Shown here: one piece after another, positions 32,327 through 42,009 of the stretch
Numbering within the stretch: the first letter of the stretch is position 1
How the letters are laid out: each line of letters starts with the position of its first letter
NCBI GenBank assembly: GCA_016867265.1
Contig: VGJW01000013.1
Coordinates: 1-64,000 of the forward strand
Direction: 5' to 3'
From: Candidatus Tanganyikabacteria bacterium
GTDB lineage: Bacteria > Cyanobacteriota > Sericytochromatia > S15B-MN24 > VGJW01
Length of the DNA stretch: 64,000 bases
Made by a program: the position numbers and the translations under genes
Notes under the pieces: generated by a model
Seen by the model: only the letters and a program-made list of their open reading frames with translations
The model's database searches: none
What the model was told of the DNA's origin: nothing

Positions 32327-33669
32327 GCTCCAAGGATGCGCCGTTGCAGGAAATTGGTCGAGACGTCGCCACGTCGGAAGAAGGCGTTGTCGAGGATGCG
32401 CTCGTGCAGCGGCAGGGTCGTCCGCACGCCCGTGATGGCGAACTCGGCGAGGGCACGCTGCATCCGCGCGATGGCCGTGTCGCGGTCCTCGCCCCAGACG
32501 ATCAGCTTGGCCAGCAGCGAATCGTAGTGCGGGGGCACCACATAGCCCGGGAAGACGTGCGAGTCCACGCGCACCCCGGGACCGCCCGGCGGCAACCACG
32601 CCACCAGGGCACCCGGGGAGGGTCGGAAGTCGCGCTGCGGGTCCTCGGCATTGATACGACATTCGATGGCATGGCCACGGAAGGGAATGTCCTCCTGGCG
32701 CCACGGCAGGCGCTCGCCTGCCGCGACCCGAATCTGCCAGGCGACCAGGTCGATGCCCGTGATCATTTCCGTGACCGGATGCTCCACTTGGATGCGGGTG
32801 TTCATCTCCATGAAGTAGAACTGTCCGTCGGCATCGAGCAGGAACTCGACCGTACCCACGCCCACGTAGCCCAGGCCGCGAACCAGGCTGAGCGCCGCCT
32901 CGCCTAGGCGTTGCCGCAGATTGGCGTCGACCGCCGGGGAGGGCGCCTCCTCGAGCAGCTTCTGATGCCTGCGTTGGACGGAGCAATCGCGCTCCCCGAG
33001 GTGAATGGCGTTGCCGTGGCGATCCGCCAGGATCTGGACCTCGACATGGCGGGGATGGAGGACGTACTTCTCGAGGTAGACGGCGCCGTCCCCGAAGGCT
33101 GCTTCGGCTTCGCGGGACGCCAGCTCGCACTCTTCCTCGAGGCGTCGAGGGCCCTGCACGACGCGCATGCCGCGCCCGCCGCCGCCTGCCGAGGCCTTGA
33201 TGATGACGGGATAGCCCAGCTTGTCCGCGATGGCCCTGGCTTCGGCAGGATCGCGAACGGGACCGCCCGATCCGGGTACCGTGGGCACGCCCAGCGCACG
33301 CGCCGTCTCGATGGCCCGGATCTTGTCTCCCATGGTGGCGATGGACTCGGGCGAGGGACCGATGAAGGTCAGGCCGTGGTCGCCGCAGATTGCCGCGAAT
33401 CGGGCGTTCTCGGCGAGGAAGCCGTAGCCGGGATGGACAGCTTCGGCGCCCGTCAGCAGGGCGGCCGAAACGATGGCAGGGATGTTGCGGTAGCTGAGAT
33501 GTGCTGCGGCGGGGCCGATGCAGAGGGCTTCGTCGGCCAGCCGCACGGGCAGGCTGTCACGGTCGGCCTCGGAGTGCACGAGCACGGTGTCGATGCCCAG
33601 CTCCGAGCATGCGCGCATGACCCGAAGAGCGATCTCTCCCCGGTTGCTGATCAGGACCTTGCGGAACAC
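32323..33669 (-). CDS. accC: Biotin carboxylase subunit of acetyl-CoA carboxylase
   Basis: This 448-residue ATP-grasp enzyme carboxylates biotin on AccB in the first step of fatty-acid synthesis. It has the N-terminal [14 protein letters not shown], the Gly-rich loop SAGGGGRGMRVV, the catalytic region [14 protein letters not shown] and the C-terminal domain. The GTG at 33669 (first residues FRKVLISNRG) is chosen because upstream codons lie in accB. It is 4 bases from accB and overlaps nusB. A second biotin carboxylase fused to BCCP occurs at 53245-54990 and serves another enzyme. Confidence 0.95.
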   Translation of the reverse strand: MFRKVLISNRGEIALRVMRACSELGIDTVLVHSEADRDSLPVRLADEALCIGPAAAHLSYRNIPAIVSAALLTGAEAVHPGYGFLAENARFAAICGDHGLTFIGPSPESIATMGDKIRAIETARALGVPTVPGSGGPVRDPAEARAIADKLGYPVIIKASAGGGGRGMRVVQGPRRLEEECELASREAEAAFGDGAVYLEKYVLHPRHVEVQILADRHGNAIHLGERDCSVQRRHQKLLEEAPSPAVDANLRQRLGEAALSLVRGLGYVGVGTVEFLLDADGQFYFMEMNTRIQVEHPVTEMITGIDLVAWQIRVAAGERLPWRQEDIPFRGHAIECRINAEDPQRDFRPSPGALVAWLPPGGPGVRVDSHVFPGYVVPPHYDSLLAKLIVWGEDRDTAIARMQRALAEFAITGVRTTLPLHERILDNAFFRRGDVSTNFLQRRILGA

Positions 33670-33673
33670 GGGT

Positions 33674-34129
33674 TCAGCGGGCGAGTTCGAAAAGCGGTTG
33701 GCCGTATTCGACCAGATCACCGTTCGCCACGAGCACCTTGGCAATGCGTCCGCCCTGCTCGGCCTCGATCTCGTTCAAGAGCTTCATGGCTTCGATGATG
33801 CAGAGGCATTGGCCAGGCGTCACGACCGAGCCTTCGTCGACGAAGGGGGGTGCCTCGGGCGAGGGGGAACGGTAGAAGGTTCCGACCATGGGCGAGCGGA
33901 TGACTTGCACGTCCGGCGGGGGGGCTGCCGGTACGGTGACGGACGCGGAGACCGGCACCGCCGCGGGCGCCGAGGCGCCAATCGGCGACGGGGATACCTC
34001 GATTGACTGCCCGACAGCGTTCCGCTTGAGCTGGACCTTGACGCTGCCTGCCTCGACAGCAAGCTCGGTCAGGCCGCCCTCCTGTAGGATGCGAACCAGT
34101 TCGCGGATTTCGGGGAGACCCAGGTCCAA
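33674..34129 (-). CDS. accB: Biotin carboxyl carrier protein of acetyl-CoA carboxylase
   Basis: This 151-residue carrier has an N-terminal helix ([21 protein letters not shown]), a Pro/Ala-rich linker (residues about 50-75) and the C-terminal biotinyl domain. That domain has [20 protein letters not shown] and the biotinylation site [12 protein letters not shown] (Lys of AMKL). A TTG start at 34129, 4 bases after the efp stop, gives the standard length. It is clustered with accC, efp and nusB, an order common in cyanobacteria and Firmicutes. Confidence 0.94.
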   Translation of the reverse strand: MDLGLPEIRELVRILQEGGLTELAVEAGSVKVQLKRNAVGQSIEVSPSPIGASAPAAVPVSASVTVPAAPPPDVQVIRSPMVGTFYRSPSPEAPPFVDEGSVVTPGQCLCIIEAMKLLNEIEAEQGGRIAKVLVANGDLVEYGQPLFELAR

Positions 34130-34133
34130 GGCT

Positions 34134-34691
34134 TCAGACCCGATCCAGATAGGTGCCCGTGCGCGTGTCGACGCGGATGACCTCGTCGGGATTGACGAAG
34201 AAGGGCACCTGCACGACGGCACCGGTCTCGAGCGTCGCCGGCTTGCCTCCGCCGGAAGCCGTGTCGCCCTTGACGCCGGGGGGTGTCTCGACGATGCGCA
34301 ACTCGACGAAGTTCGGCAGGTCGATGCCGAGGATCATGCCCTGCCACGTCAGGATCTCGATGACCATCTCTTCCTTGAGCCACTTGATCTTGTCGCCCAG
34401 CTTGTGGGCCAGGATGGGCGTCTGGTCGAAGGTCTCGAGGTCCATGAAGTAGTATTCGTCGTCCGACGAATACATGTACTGCATCTGCTTCTTCTCGAGG
34501 ACAGCGCGCGCAACCTTTTCGCCGGCGCGGAAGGTGCGCTCGACCACGTTGCCGGTCTTCGCGTTCTTGAGGCGGGTCCTGACAAAGGCCGCACCCTTGC
34601 CGGGCTTCACGTGCTGGAAGTCCTGGACCACGAAGACGTCACCCTCGATTTCGATGGTGGTGCCGGTACGCAGGTCATTGGTGGAGATCAA
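34134..34691 (-). CDS. efp: Elongation factor P
   Basis: EF-P of 185 residues, exactly the usual length, relieves ribosome stalling at polyproline. It starts at TTG 34691 with [21 protein letters not shown], has the tip loop [13 protein letters not shown] where the modifiable Lys normally sits, and ends in the standard domain III ([10 protein letters not shown]). The Pro-rich proteins in this window, such as the linker of the subtilase and the N-terminus of FtsY, would need it. Confidence 0.96.
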   Translation of the reverse strand: MISTNDLRTGTTIEIEGDVFVVQDFQHVKPGKGAAFVRTRLKNAKTGNVVERTFRAGEKVARAVLEKKQMQYMYSSDDEYYFMDLETFDQTPILAHKLGDKIKWLKEEMVIEILTWQGMILGIDLPNFVELRIVETPPGVKGDTASGGGKPATLETGAVVQVPFFVNPDEVIRVDTRTGTYLDRV

Positions 34692-34723
34692 GGGCTGAAC
34701 CTCGGTGCAGGGACGCGAGCCTA

Positions 34724-35737
34724 TCATACCAACGGGCAGGCATCTGCCGCCACTGAGCCCGGGACGACGCCGCCTCGGTCCGTGACGAGCACCCTCTCCT
34801 CGCGCCGGGTACCGCCCCTGGCCGGATGGTAGGCACCCGGTTCGAGACAGACCAACATCCCGGCTTCGATCGTGTCGGGGCTGTCCTCGGCAATCCACGG
34901 GGCCTCGTGCACCTCGAGGCCGATGCCGTGGCCCGTGTCGTGGCGGACCTCGAGTCCGTGGCTTCTCAGCACCTGGCCGGCCGCCGAAGCGACCGCGGCC
35001 GCGCGCGCGCCCGGCACGAGGGCCTCGAGGGCAGCCCGGAAGGCGACCTCGGCCACCTCGAGCAGGAAGGGCATGGTGCCTCGACCTTGTCCCGGCAACC
35101 GGACGCTGCATGCGACGTCGCTGTGCATGCTCCCTCGGGCGAGCCCCGGGTCGACGAGGGCAATCCCGGGAGGGTGCCGCAGCGGTCGTCTACCTGTCGG
35201 GTGCAGGTCGAGCGTGTCGAGGCCGCGTGCCACGATGGGTGAAAAGGCCGGGAGAATCCCGCTCGCCGCGATGCCCTCGAGGATGGCTGCCGTAACCACA
35301 CCCTCGGGTTGCCCGTCCCGCAACAGCCCGGTCGCCGCCTCACGCACACGACACGCATCCCGGGCAAGCTCCGAGAACAGCCGAATCTCTCCCGCATCCT
35401 TGCGGCGGCGCAGGCATTCGACTTCTCCCCCTGCTGCATCCAGACCCTAGCCTCCGGGCAGCGCACGGGACAGTGCCACGGCTTGCCACCAGTCGAGCCC
35501 ATCGGGTTCGAAGGCCAGCGTGCCTCGGGCTCGCCCCAGCAGGGCCGTCACCGCGTCGCCCCGGCCCTCGGGCCCGAGCACCGCAACTGCGAAAGGGCCG
35601 CCCAAGCGATCGCGCCATGCCCGGGTCGCCCGGCCATCGAGCAGCACCCGGAAGCGGTCGGGGCTGACGAGGAGATGGTCGCGGGCACGGCGCTCCAGGC
35701 CTTGCCGTAACTGCTCGAGGCGTGCGCCATGTTTCAT
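34724..35737 (-). pseudogene. M24 Xaa-Pro dipeptidase/aminopeptidase split by an in-frame amber codon
   Basis: A single frame covers a complete M24 peptidase. The first 96 codons from the ATG at 35737 (GGGAGAG upstream) match the N-terminal creatinase-like domain. A TAG follows at 35447-35449. The next 241 codons encode the catalytic domain, with metal-site segments ([32 protein letters not shown] and REERVLV). The stop falls in the linker, and the conserved LRRRKDAGEIRLF helix lies just after it. No good start codon exists immediately downstream; the first is a GTG at 35347. Possible explanations are a real nonsense mutation, a sequencing error, or expression as two pieces. It precedes efp, as pepQ often does. 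Confidence 0.75.
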
Positions 35738-35823
35738 CGGCGTCTCTCCCTGCTCCGCGGGGCCGCGGCTGACGGCAGTCCGCCCGATGCCTACCGGCGC
35801 CGCAAGGCCCGCATGGCTGCCCT

Positions 35824-36726
35824 TCAGGGCGCCAGGATCAGGACGGCACCGAGGCCGCCGTCTGCCATGGCCCAGCCCCCGCCGGCCAGGGCGGTCGCCG
35901 CAGTCGGTCGGGTGCCGCCACGGATGTCGATGCCCGCGTGACCGGGTCCTTGCACGATCCGGGCGGGTGTCTCGAGGACCGACCAGGGGGGCCGGGCATC
36001 GACAAAGAGGCCGTATGCCCGGGTCAGGGCATCCGAGACAAGATGCCAACTCCCGGGTCTCCCACCGTAATGGCGACCCTCGGCAGGATCGAGCACCAGC
36101 AGCGTGCCATCGGGCGCGGATGCGAGGGCCGAGGGGCCGATACCCGGTGCCTGTACCGCCGATGTCAGGCCATCGGCCCCGCGTATCAGCAGCAGGCGCC
36201 AATCCGCATCCAGGACCACGAGGTCGCCTTGTGCGTCCACCACGAGGCCCGCCGGATCGGCGAGCGACAGGTCGGTGCTGCGGACGGCTTCCGTCCCCGG
36301 CGTTGCTTCCCCGCTGCCCATGACCGTCAGCCAGCGACCTTCCGGATCCCGGCAGACGACCCGCCTGCCCGAGCGCTCCGGGACGAAGAGGTTGCCTGCC
36401 TCGTCCCCAGCCATGACACCTGGCCCATCGAGCCCCCCGTCGGGTCCGGCGACCCCTTGCGGGCTGGCGGCATACGGAGGCAGCAGCCAGATCCGGCCGG
36501 TCCCTTCATCGGTGACGTAGGGGCCTTCGGGACAGACGAGGAGGCCGGCTGGCCGCGACAGGCCGGTGATGCGCTTGTGCGCGTCGACGGGAGGCGGTGC
36601 CTGTCAGGTCGGCTGCGCGACGGGCAGCGCCGCGTCTTGCGGTGCTTCGGGTCCGGCAGTACCGAAGCAGCAGGCCAGGCATGCCAGCAAAGTGCCTGCA
36701 AGGTCGGTCAAGGGCTTGACCCTCAT
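35824..36726 (-). pseudogene. NHL/beta-propeller lipoprotein interrupted by TGA after the signal peptide
   Basis: The frame starts at the ATG at 36726 with a lipoprotein-like signal (LAGTLLACLACC). After 40 codons it meets TGA at 36604-36606, then continues in the same frame for about 260 codons. The continuation looks like an NHL-type propeller (SRPAGLLVCPEGPYVTDEGTGRIWLLP, ADPAGLVVDAQGDLVVLDADWR). An internal ATG at 36414 would give a truncated cytoplasmic protein. GGGAG precedes the first ATG. The gene follows a second NHL-type gene by 17 bases. Confidence 0.7.
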
Positions 36727-36743
36727 GGCGACTCCCAGTGCCA

Positions 36744-37510
36744 CTAGCGCCCATCGGCGCCCATCAGCCAGGCTCCGATCATCAGGAAGGGGGCCGTGAG
36801 ACGCACGTCCGGCAGGATGCCGGGCAGGGTGCCGGGCCAGCCGTCACCGGCGAGCGTATCGAGTCGGGCCGTATCGAGCCGGCGCAGGGCGTGGTTGCCG
36901 GTGTCGCAAACGATGATGCCCCATCGAGGGGGTTGCCGGAGCCCCCTCTGATTCCGCAGCCGTGCGCCTGCAAGGGGTCCGTCGATCAGGCCCGGCTTGC
37001 CACCGACGCTTGCCGTCACATGACCTGTCTCGGAGACGATGCGGAGCGCCTGGTTCCCGCCGTCTGCCACGATCAGGTCCGTGCCTTGACGGATCAGGCC
37101 TTCCGGGTCGTGAAAGGCGGTGGCCTCGCCCCGGCCGTCCGACCATCCCGGCGTGGGGCCCCCGGCCAGCCAGCGCGCACTGCCGGTCTCCGGATCAAGG
37201 ACGATCAGACCGTGGTCGACCGTGGCATACAAGCTGTCGCCCTTGCCGGCCACCAGCGCCCGGATCTCGGAGTGCCCGCCTTCCGGCAGCCTCCAGGGAC
37301 GAGCCGCATCCGGAAAGTCGCCCCGGACCAGCACCAGAACGGCGGAACCGGCGATCCACAGGCCGCCGTCGGCGGTCGAGGCCACGGCCGAGATCGTCCC
37401 GGCCTGATAGACCACGGACGCGCCTTCCGGCCAGCCACTTCGGATACGTCCCCCCCGCCCAGCAGGACCGGCCTTTCCGCAGGAGCGGGCACCAACGTCA
37501 GGTCGCCCAT
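36744..37510 (-). pseudogene. NHL-type repeat protein with a frameshift in a run of seven G
   Basis: The ATG at 37510 opens with LTLVPAPAERPVLLGGG. The natural continuation, RIRSGWPEGASVVYQAGTISAVASTADGGLWI, lies in another frame. The switch point is a run of seven C on the plus strand (37450-37456), and one extra base would restore a single 256-codon protein. Downstream blocks (GLIRQGTDLIVADGGNQALRIVSE, GIIVCDTGNHALRRLDT) are NHL repeats, which fold as beta-propellers for protein or ligand binding. This could be a phase-variable tract, a decayed gene or an assembly error. A GTG at 37415 could start a truncated form. Confidence 0.7.
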
Positions 37511-37520
37511 GTCCGCTCCC

Positions 37521-37682
37521 TTACAGGGGCAATCGGATGGCCGGAACTTCCTCGATGGTTTCGGGGCGCGTCACGACGGATTCGGGCGGATCTGCGCCGA
37601 AGCATCCCGAGACCACCACGAGCAGCAGGGTCAGGGAGGCGCTCGCAGAAGCGGCCCCGGGCGCAACGCGGCCACGAACCAT
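37521..37682 (-). CDS. Very small lipoprotein
   Basis: A 53-residue open frame from the ATG at 37682 with a good lipobox (SLTLLLVVVSGC). The mature peptide is only about 24 residues and has no recognisable domain. It stops (TAA) 11 bases before the NHL gene start. It may be a genuine small lipoprotein or the remnant signal of the broken NHL gene. Confidence 0.5.
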   Translation of the reverse strand: MVRGRVAPGAASASASLTLLLVVVSGCFGADPPESVVTRPETIEEVPAIRLPL

Positions 37683-37737
37683 GGCCGCACCATGACGGAC
37701 CGGGGTTGCCGGAGGGTTGCGGTTGCCGGAAGCCGGC

Positions 37738-38349
37738 TTATCCGGGCTGGGCCGAAGACGTGGCCGCCGCTGGCCTGACCTGCGCGAGGAATTGTTCTGC
37801 CGTCTTGCGGATGGCATCGTCCGTCGCCGTCTCGCGGGCCAGTTCCCACTCGCGGATGGCCTTGGGCGTCTGGCCCAGGCTGTGGTAGGCGAGACCCAGG
37901 TTGACCCTGGCCTGCGCCTGGCGGGGATGGGTCTCGAGGACCGACCGCCACGCCGCGATGGCCTCGAGGGTCTTCTTCTGGTAGAACAGCGCCGTGCCCA
38001 GGTCCGTCGTCACGGCCGGATTGCCTGGTGTCACGGCCAGCACCTTGCGGTAGGCCCCCTCGGCGTCGGCGTAACGCTCGGCGTCGTAGTAGCGGTTGCC
38101 CAGCTCGGTCAGGGCCTCGACATCCCGTGGATGGGTCCGAACGACCTGCTCCAGCTCACGGAAGGGGTCGGGGGTGGGAGAGCCCGGGGCAGGAGAGGTC
38201 GCAGGGCCATCGGCCATCATGTAGGGATAGATCGAGGTACCCAGCAAGGCCGTCAGCAACAGCCCGAGCATGACCACCGTATACAGGCGACGGCGCCGTG
38301 CGAGGCGTTCGAGGCTTTGGCCGAGGTCGTGACCGGAATCAGGCTGCAT
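37738..38349 (-). CDS. TPR-repeat membrane protein
   Basis: This 203-residue protein has one N-terminal transmembrane segment (LYTVVMLGLLLTALLGTSIY). A Pro-rich linker and three or four tetratricopeptide repeats follow (DVEALTELGNRYYDAERYADAEGAYRKVLAV, NPAVTTDLGTALFYQ, AQARVNLGLAYHSLGQ). It resembles CcmH/NrfG-like periplasmic or cytoplasmic scaffold proteins, but no cytochrome biogenesis genes are near. The function is unknown beyond protein-protein interaction. Confidence 0.8.
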   Translation of the reverse strand: MQPDSGHDLGQSLERLARRRRLYTVVMLGLLLTALLGTSIYPYMMADGPATSPAPGSPTPDPFRELEQVVRTHPRDVEALTELGNRYYDAERYADAEGAYRKVLAVTPGNPAVTTDLGTALFYQKKTLEAIAAWRSVLETHPRQAQARVNLGLAYHSLGQTPKAIREWELARETATDDAIRKTAEQFLAQVRPAAATSSAQPG

Positions 38350-38393
38350 CTCGTCATGCTAGCCACGCGGGCCGCACGGGCGCAAGCCGGGCC

Positions 38394-39815
38394 TCAGGGC
38401 ACGAAGGGACCTGTCACGGCCTTGTGGGCATCGGGACGCCCCCAGCCGAAGTAGGGATCCCAGCCCGGTTCACCTAGGTCGACCACGCTCTCCCGAAGCC
38501 TCGACTCGATCCAGGCGGCCGGGGCGGGATGTGCGGCCAGTTCCGTCGCATAGCGGCCGTGGACGAGCGCCGCCATGGCCGCGACCATCGGCGCCGCAGC
38601 CGAAGTCCCGGTGAAGCGTGCATAGGCCTTGGCGTAGTCGGGCAGGCCCGAGGCCCGGTTGGCTCCGTCGGTGGTCCAGATGCCCGAGCCGGGGGCCACG
38701 AAGTCGAGGCCGTCGCCAAAGTTGCTGTACGGTGCCAGAGCTTCGGCACCGGGAGGCGGTACGGTGGCGCCCACGGCAATCACTCCCGGACTGTTGGCGG
38801 GCGCCGTCACCGCGCTTCCGGCGTTCCCGGCACTGGCCACGACCACGATGCCGCGCCGCCGAAGCAGGCCCGCCATCTCGTCGAAGGCGGCGATGCGGCT
38901 TTCGACGCCTTCGAAGCCCAGGCTCATCGACACCACGTGAACCGGCGTGCCGTCGCCCACGCCCTGCAGCCAGGGATAGGGGGCCTCGGGGCGATTCAGG
39001 TGCGCCGCCAGCCACATGCCCCCGAGGATCGAGAACGTCGCCATCTGGCCCGATTTGGGGTCGGCCACCATGACCGGCAGGATGAGGCATCCCGGGGCGA
39101 TCCCGGCCGCCCCGGTGTCATTGCCGACGGCGCCCGAGATGACGCCGGCGACCCGCGTGCCGTGGAAACCGGGATTGACGTCATAGTCCGCCGATGGCGG
39201 CGGCACGGTCGGGTCGAAGCCCTCGCTGGTCTGGAACCCACCCAGCACGTGCCTCACCAGATCCGGATGCAGCCGTTCGACCCCCGAATCAAGGACGGCC
39301 ACGCAGGTGTTCGTCCAGACCCGCGAGGCCCCGAGGATCTCGAGCAGCGCCTCCTGGACCTTGAGCAGGCGAAGGGCCGGGTTGTAGGGCGTCAGCGGAT
39401 CGCCGTCGTAAAAGGGTTCGGTGGCCGGCGTCGCCATGCGGTGGCGGGTGACCCAGCGGACATCGGGGTCCGCAAGCAACCGGCTGCCGAGATCGTCGGC
39501 TGCCGCCGCCGCGGTCTGCACCAGCAGGAAACGGGCGCCCGGCAGACGGCGGACGGCCAAGCCGGCGAGCGCCGCAGGCGTCAGGTCGGCTTGCGCCACC
39601 CCGACCAGCAGTTCCCCGTCAAGAACGTTTGCCGCGGCGGGTTCGGCACGCTCGGCCCGCCATTCGAGGACGGGGTCTCGGCCGTCCGCAGCCGTGCCGA
39701 GACCGATGACAGGCAAAGGCAGGCCGTCTACTGCCGTCGAGGGCAGGGCTTGGCAGCCGGCCGGGAGGATCGACGCTGCCGTCGTAAGGACCAGGTGCCG
39801 GAGCATCCGCTTCAT
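38394..39815 (-). CDS. Subtilisin-family (S8) protease lipoprotein
   Basis: This 473-residue secreted protease has a lipobox (SILPAGC) after a short signal sequence. Catalytic residues lie in VLDSGVERLHPDL (Asp), FHGTRVAGVISG (His) and FTGTSAAAPMVAAM (Ser). It differs from the first subtilase in having no C-terminal wall-binding domain. The ATG at 39815 overlaps the upstream kelch gene stop (ATGA), so it is the last gene of a four-gene lipoprotein operon. It may process the products of that operon, which is inference only. Confidence 0.87.
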   Translation of the reverse strand: MKRMLRHLVLTTAASILPAGCQALPSTAVDGLPLPVIGLGTAADGRDPVLEWRAERAEPAAANVLDGELLVGVAQADLTPAALAGLAVRRLPGARFLLVQTAAAAADDLGSRLLADPDVRWVTRHRMATPATEPFYDGDPLTPYNPALRLLKVQEALLEILGASRVWTNTCVAVLDSGVERLHPDLVRHVLGGFQTSEGFDPTVPPPSADYDVNPGFHGTRVAGVISGAVGNDTGAAGIAPGCLILPVMVADPKSGQMATFSILGGMWLAAHLNRPEAPYPWLQGVGDGTPVHVVSMSLGFEGVESRIAAFDEMAGLLRRRGIVVVASAGNAGSAVTAPANSPGVIAVGATVPPPGAEALAPYSNFGDGLDFVAPGSGIWTTDGANRASGLPDYAKAYARFTGTSAAAPMVAAMAALVHGRYATELAAHPAPAAWIESRLRESVVDLGEPGWDPYFGWGRPDAHKAVTGPFVP

Positions 39816-41395
39816 GGCCGCAGGACCTCGACATGCCGGCTGGTGAAGGCTTCGGTGCCCTCGCCGCCGGCCACCAGCAGCAGGCCGTCTGGCACCACGG
39901 TCATGCCGTGGCTGGCACGCGACCGCGTCAGCGACGGCTCGACGCGCCACGACGCCTCTCCCGGGGCCCAGCTCCAGACCGAGGCCGTAGGTTGTCCGGC
40001 AGCGTTTCGCCCGCCACTGACCCAGATGCGTCCTGCATGGCCTGTCGCGGCCAGGTCCCACCGGGCCTCGGGCAGGGCGGGGGCCGCCTGCCAGCGCTCA
40101 TCGACCGGGTCGTAGGTCTCGACTGTCGTTACCGCCGTCCACTGTGCCGTGGCGGCGTCGTACCAGGGCAGGCCCAAGAAACGGTCCTTGCCGGTGGCGA
40201 CACCGAGCGAACGGCCACCGATGGCGGCCATGATGCCGTCGACCGTTGCGCCCGCAAGGTCCGCGCGGGGCGTGCCCAAGCCGGCCAGCCGCCGCCACGT
40301 ACCCCGGGCGGGGGCATAGGCGCTGCCCGTCACGGGCAGGACCCAGCCATGTCTCGGCAGGCCTGTCTCGGCGAGGTGCTCGCCACGTCCGCCCACAAGG
40401 ACCAGTTCGTCCCGCCAAAGGAAGCTGGCGGCCCCGGAGCGGGCCAGTTCGCCCTCGAACTGGGGCACCACGACGCCCGCCACGCGGGAGACGTTTTGGA
40501 TGCGATCGGGGAAAGCTGCCTCGGGACGGATGCGGGCCATGTCCAGCGAGGAGCCGAAGGGTTGATCGACGCCGAAGCTGTCGCCCCCGATGACGTGGAT
40601 GCTGCCCGCAGCCGAATGGATGGCCGCATCGCGGACGAGCACACTGTACGAAGAGGGCAGCGTGACCAGTTGCCACATGCCGGTGGCGGGGTCGCGCCGT
40701 TCGACGGAAGGGCCGGGAGCACCCAGCACCGCCATCACCGTGCCGCCATGCACGAGCAGGCTACCGCCCGCGCGCGGCATGAGCAGCGGCGGGGCCTCGG
40801 TCCATTGGCCCGTTTCATAAGGCTGGGTCTGCCCGCCCAGTTGCACCGCCGTCGTGGGTTCGGCCGTGACGGGATCAAAAGGCACGCTGACCGAGGCCGC
40901 TTCCGGCACAAGCGAGAGCGTCGCTTCCACCGGCAGGGTCGGACCGACCTCGAGGCTCTCGCTCACGGCCCTGCCCAGCCTGCGTCCGGCACGGTCGAAG
41001 AAGGTCAGGCTCACGCTGACCTGGCCGGGCAGGAGACGCCCGAACACCAGCACGATGGCCCGGCCACGGAACTCCCTGCGGGTGAAGACCGCCGTATGCC
41101 GCCCCCCAGGGATGTTGGCCCCCAGGATCTCGACTTCGATGCGATCGATGAAACCGGCCAAGGCCAATGCCGTGCGATCGTCCGACGCGGCCTGCATGGA
41201 CGTCGGCAGCGACACGACGAGCCGCAGGCTACCTGCCGCAACCGGGGCCTCACCGAAGGCGACGTCGGGCATGGTGCGGGTCGCCTGGGTCGTGGCCGGA
41301 TCCAAGGGGCCCGCGCAAGCGGCCATCAGGCCACAGCCGGTCAGGAAGGCCAGCCACCCTGCCGGACGCGCCCCCGACGGCGTGAAGTGTGTCAT
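39812..41395 (-). CDS. Kelch-type beta-propeller lipoprotein
   Basis: This 527-residue lipoprotein has a lipobox GLMAAC and a roughly 170-residue beta-rich N-terminal domain. It then has a kelch propeller with blocks such as GSIHVIGGDSFG, RDELVLVGGRGEHL, ATVDGIMAAIGG, GRIWVSGGRNAAG and GLLLVAGGEG. Kelch propellers usually bind proteins or sugars. The ATG at 41395 overlaps the upstream gene by 4 bases, and the stop overlaps the subtilase. Confidence 0.85.
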   Translation of the reverse strand: MTHFTPSGARPAGWLAFLTGCGLMAACAGPLDPATTQATRTMPDVAFGEAPVAAGSLRLVVSLPTSMQAASDDRTALALAGFIDRIEVEILGANIPGGRHTAVFTRREFRGRAIVLVFGRLLPGQVSVSLTFFDRAGRRLGRAVSESLEVGPTLPVEATLSLVPEAASVSVPFDPVTAEPTTAVQLGGQTQPYETGQWTEAPPLLMPRAGGSLLVHGGTVMAVLGAPGPSVERRDPATGMWQLVTLPSSYSVLVRDAAIHSAAGSIHVIGGDSFGVDQPFGSSLDMARIRPEAAFPDRIQNVSRVAGVVVPQFEGELARSGAASFLWRDELVLVGGRGEHLAETGLPRHGWVLPVTGSAYAPARGTWRRLAGLGTPRADLAGATVDGIMAAIGGRSLGVATGKDRFLGLPWYDAATAQWTAVTTVETYDPVDERWQAAPALPEARWDLAATGHAGRIWVSGGRNAAGQPTASVWSWAPGEASWRVEPSLTRSRASHGMTVVPDGLLLVAGGEGTEAFTSRHVEVLRP

Positions 41396-42009
41396 GGGCG
41401 TACCGTCATCCGGATGTCCGGCGTGGGCCATGGCAGGTCCTGCCTGAGGTCGACCGAGAGGGAGCCGGACGCGCCCATCCCGAGTCGCAGGACGTTGTTT
41501 CGGCCCGAGGCCAGGGAGGCCGTCGCCGTCGCCGTGCCCAGCGGACCCTGGCGGGAGACCAGCATCACCGAGGCCGTGGCGACCCCGGGGTACATGCCCT
41601 CGATGAGAACGACCGCGAGGCCTGTCGCGGCATCCGGGCGCATGGTGCCCGTGCGGACATCGGCCATCGTGCCCGGTGCCTCGAGGGTCCAGTCGACACT
41701 CAGGTCCGTGGCGGAGAGGGCCTGGATACGGATGGCCCCCGGGGTGTCGTCGACGAGGACTTCGATCCAGAGGTTGGCCTGCCGCGCGGGTTCGGGTGTG
41801 GGCGGTGGCGTGCGCCCAGGGTCGCTGGGCGTGGGTACGGGCGCATCCCCCGTGGCGGGCCCGGCAGGGGACGCCGCAGGCGAAGCAGGCGTTTGCGTCG
41901 GTACCGGTGTCAGGACGATCTGCCGGCTGTCCGACCTCGAGTTGGGCGGGCGGCAAGCGAGGGGCACGAGGGCGGCGGTGCTCAGGATCAAGGCCATTCG
42001 CCGCCTCAC
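41392..42009 (-). CDS. Small lipoprotein with Pro/Thr-rich linker
   Basis: This 205-residue protein starts at a GTG overlapping the upstream kelch gene (GTGA) and has the lipobox LVPLAC. Residues about 30-75 form a Pro/Thr/Ala-rich spacer. The rest is a beta-rich domain (ANLWIEVLVDDTPGAIRIQ, GLAVVLIEGMYPGVATASVML) resembling the N-terminal domains of the two flanking kelch proteins. The function is unknown. Confidence 0.78.
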   Translation of the reverse strand: MRRRMALILSTAALVPLACRPPNSRSDSRQIVLTPVPTQTPASPAASPAGPATGDAPVPTPSDPGRTPPPTPEPARQANLWIEVLVDDTPGAIRIQALSATDLSVDWTLEAPGTMADVRTGTMRPDAATGLAVVLIEGMYPGVATASVMLVSRQGPLGTATATASLASGRNNVLRLGMGASGSLSVDLRQDLPWPTPDIRMTVRP

